A stretch of 64,000 nt of DNA, taken from positions 310,001 to 374,000 of the forward strand of contig NZ_JABMKY010000004.1 of the NCBI RefSeq assembly GCF_013204845.1. The letters run 5' to 3'. The notes under the pieces were generated by a model. It was not told where the DNA came from. It saw only the letters and a program-made list of their open reading frames with translations, and did no database searches. The DNA is from Paenibacillus qinlingensis. GTDB taxonomy: Bacteria > Bacillota > Bacilli > Paenibacillales > NBRC-103111. A program made the translations under genes and the position numbers. The stretch's first letter is position 1; each line of letters opens with the position of its first letter. Below are positions 63,129 through 64,000 of this stretch, piece by piece.

Positions 63129-63278
63129 AATTTGTCACCCGTCTTAGTGTGGTGATTATTTTTGCGTTCTAGTGCACTTCGTGGTGCGTTTTTTTGCGTT
63201 TTCTGCGACAATATGTGACTTCTGGGCTCAAAGAGTTTATAATATACATATCTAATATGTGACTTGGCTGGTGAAGAT

Positions 63279-63989
63279 ATGAAGAAAAAGAAGTGGAAGA
63301 AGCGACTAGTCTGGGTTGGAAGTAGTTCTATAATGCTACTTGTAATTGGGTACTTTGGCATGAATATAGCTATGTCTTATTTTCTGAATTCGATGATTCC
63401 CTCCATGCCTTTGGAAATCAGTCAAGCGGTTGACGAAGAGGATAGCTTAATAGTTTCTGATGTTAGTGATGTTAATAGTAAAACTAACGCGATAAAAGCA
63501 ACGAAGGAGTCTACGATTCCCAATGTGCAGAAGCTAGATGATGCGACGCCTACGCTTAAACCGCAAGAGACGACGATTCCAATAGATACGTCTACTGAGA
63601 AACAAGCTACTGGTTCATCTACTCAGAAGACGAATGATTCTAAGAGTGTTGGTCAGATTTCTACACCATCTCCATCGTCAAAGAATGGGACAGGCTATGA
63701 GGCTCAAATTACGACAGAGAAAGCAAAAGAAGTCCAGGATGTGATTACGCTCAAAGAAAAGGCTTCTGTAACTTCGGTGCTTTTGAAGAAATTAAGTGCG
63801 TCGGATCTCCAACTCTTTGCAAAGATGGCTGGTAATGGCTTATCTGTTGATGAAAAGAAGAAAGCTAAGGATATTATTCTACAGAAGCTATCGGAAGACG
63901 AGTATAACCAATTGATTGGTATTGCAGCGAAGTATGGATTAAGCCAAGGGAAGAAATATGCAGATACGCAGCCAAAGTCAACAAAGTAA
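63279..63989 (+). CDS. Membrane-anchored protein of unknown function
   Basis: This protein of about 236 residues has a very basic N terminus (MKKKKWKKR) followed by one hydrophobic segment (about 10-32), giving an N-in signal-anchor. A long Ser/Thr/Pro/Lys-rich, presumably extracellular stretch (about 45-145) leads to a helical C-terminal domain (about 150-225) with the heptad-like pattern SASDLQLFAKMAGNGLS and EDEYNQLIGIAAKYGLS. No family is recognised. ATG 63279 is chosen over an in-frame TTG at 63264 because it starts at the basic segment; GGTGAAG is a weak ribosome site. The gene is complete. Confidence 0.7.
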   Translation: MKKKKWKKRLVWVGSSSIMLLVIGYFGMNIAMSYFLNSMIPSMPLEISQAVDEEDSLIVSDVSDVNSKTNAIKATKESTIPNVQKLDDATPTLKPQETTIPIDTSTEKQATGSSTQKTNDSKSVGQISTPSPSSKNGTGYEAQITTEKAKEVQDVITLKEKASVTSVLLKKLSASDLQLFAKMAGNGLSVDEKKKAKDIILQKLSEDEYNQLIGIAAKYGLSQGKKYADTQPKSTK

Positions 63990-64000
63990 TGTAAACAGAG

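Noticed and set aside
63172..63196. Hairpin GCAC/GTGC followed by seven T as a terminator
   Set aside because: The stem has only four pairs and no + strand gene ends just upstream.
62921..63361. A longer 146-codon version of the small minus-strand gene
   Set aside because: The upstream part is low-complexity, antisense to the start of the 63279 gene and crosses a near-consensus promoter; the 47-codon version has its own ribosome site.

Overview
The window looks like a chromosomal segment of a Paenibacillaceae member (Paenibacillus or a close relative). The basis is the strong Gram-positive ribosome-binding sites, frequent GTG/TTG starts, S-layer-homology (SLH) surface proteins, a CUT1 sugar importer with an LplA-type lipoprotein, a YesM/YesN-style two-component system, PrkA, and a Bacillus-type tyrosine kinase/phosphatase pair in an exopolysaccharide (EPS) locus. 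Nearly all genes are on the + strand. No rRNA, tRNA, CRISPR array, insertion sequence or phage gene was seen.

Region 1 (1-3.8 kb) holds a thioredoxin-reductase-like flavoprotein, a convergent DUF2161 protein, and an AraM/EgsA-type glycerol-1-phosphate dehydrogenase preceded by an AraR-like operator. Region 2 (3.8-33.3 kb) is a plant-polysaccharide utilization locus. It encodes a GH4 LplD-like alpha-galacturonidase, a MATE transporter, two GH36 proteins around a cupin, an aldo/keto reductase, a uronate-isomerase-like hydrolase, two sugar-ABC permeases, a 2284-residue SLH protein with two lyase/lectin-like jelly rolls, a sugar-binding lipoprotein, a Gfo/Idh/MocA oxidoreductase, GH31, an AraC-type response regulator with its sensor kinase, and GH95. 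The inferred flow is capture or cleavage at the cell surface, import by a transporter whose ATPase is not encoded here, and intracellular trimming to monosaccharides and uronates.

The main discovery in this region is regulatory. Six transcription units (3772, 12257, 13592, 15646, 23062, 24824) start with the same 37-38 bp element. In all six the element ends exactly 22 bp before a TAnnnT -10 hexamer and there is no -35 box. The clearest copies contain a direct repeat of TCGTAA spaced 20-21 bp. This is the layout expected for an AraC-family activator, and the natural candidate is the response regulator at 28116, which lies in one of the six units. CcpA-type cre sites follow two of the promoters.

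Region 3 (33.4-39.7 kb) has prkA, a decayed SLH fragment, a large double-GT2/TPR glycosyltransferase and small membrane proteins. Region 4 (39.7-62.4 kb) is an EPS/capsule locus. Three perfect Spo0A boxes (TGTCGAA) lie upstream, and a 21-codon leader ORF is coupled to the first gene. Then follow a YwqE-type phosphatase, an SLH protein, a Wzz-like protein, a tyrosine kinase and an EpsC-type dehydratase. From about 46.7 kb a visibly AT-rich block follows: sugar transferase, an epimerase-glycosyltransferase fusion, further transferases, polymerase, flippase, CapE/F/G for UDP-L-FucNAc, UDP-glucose dehydrogenase and a UDP-glucuronate 4-epimerase.

Region 5 (62.4-64 kb) begins with a c-di-GMP-I riboswitch whose downstream hairpin hides the ribosome-binding site of a 42-residue ORF, ending in a terminator. 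A small minus-strand gene with its own promoter and a membrane-anchored protein of unknown function complete the window.
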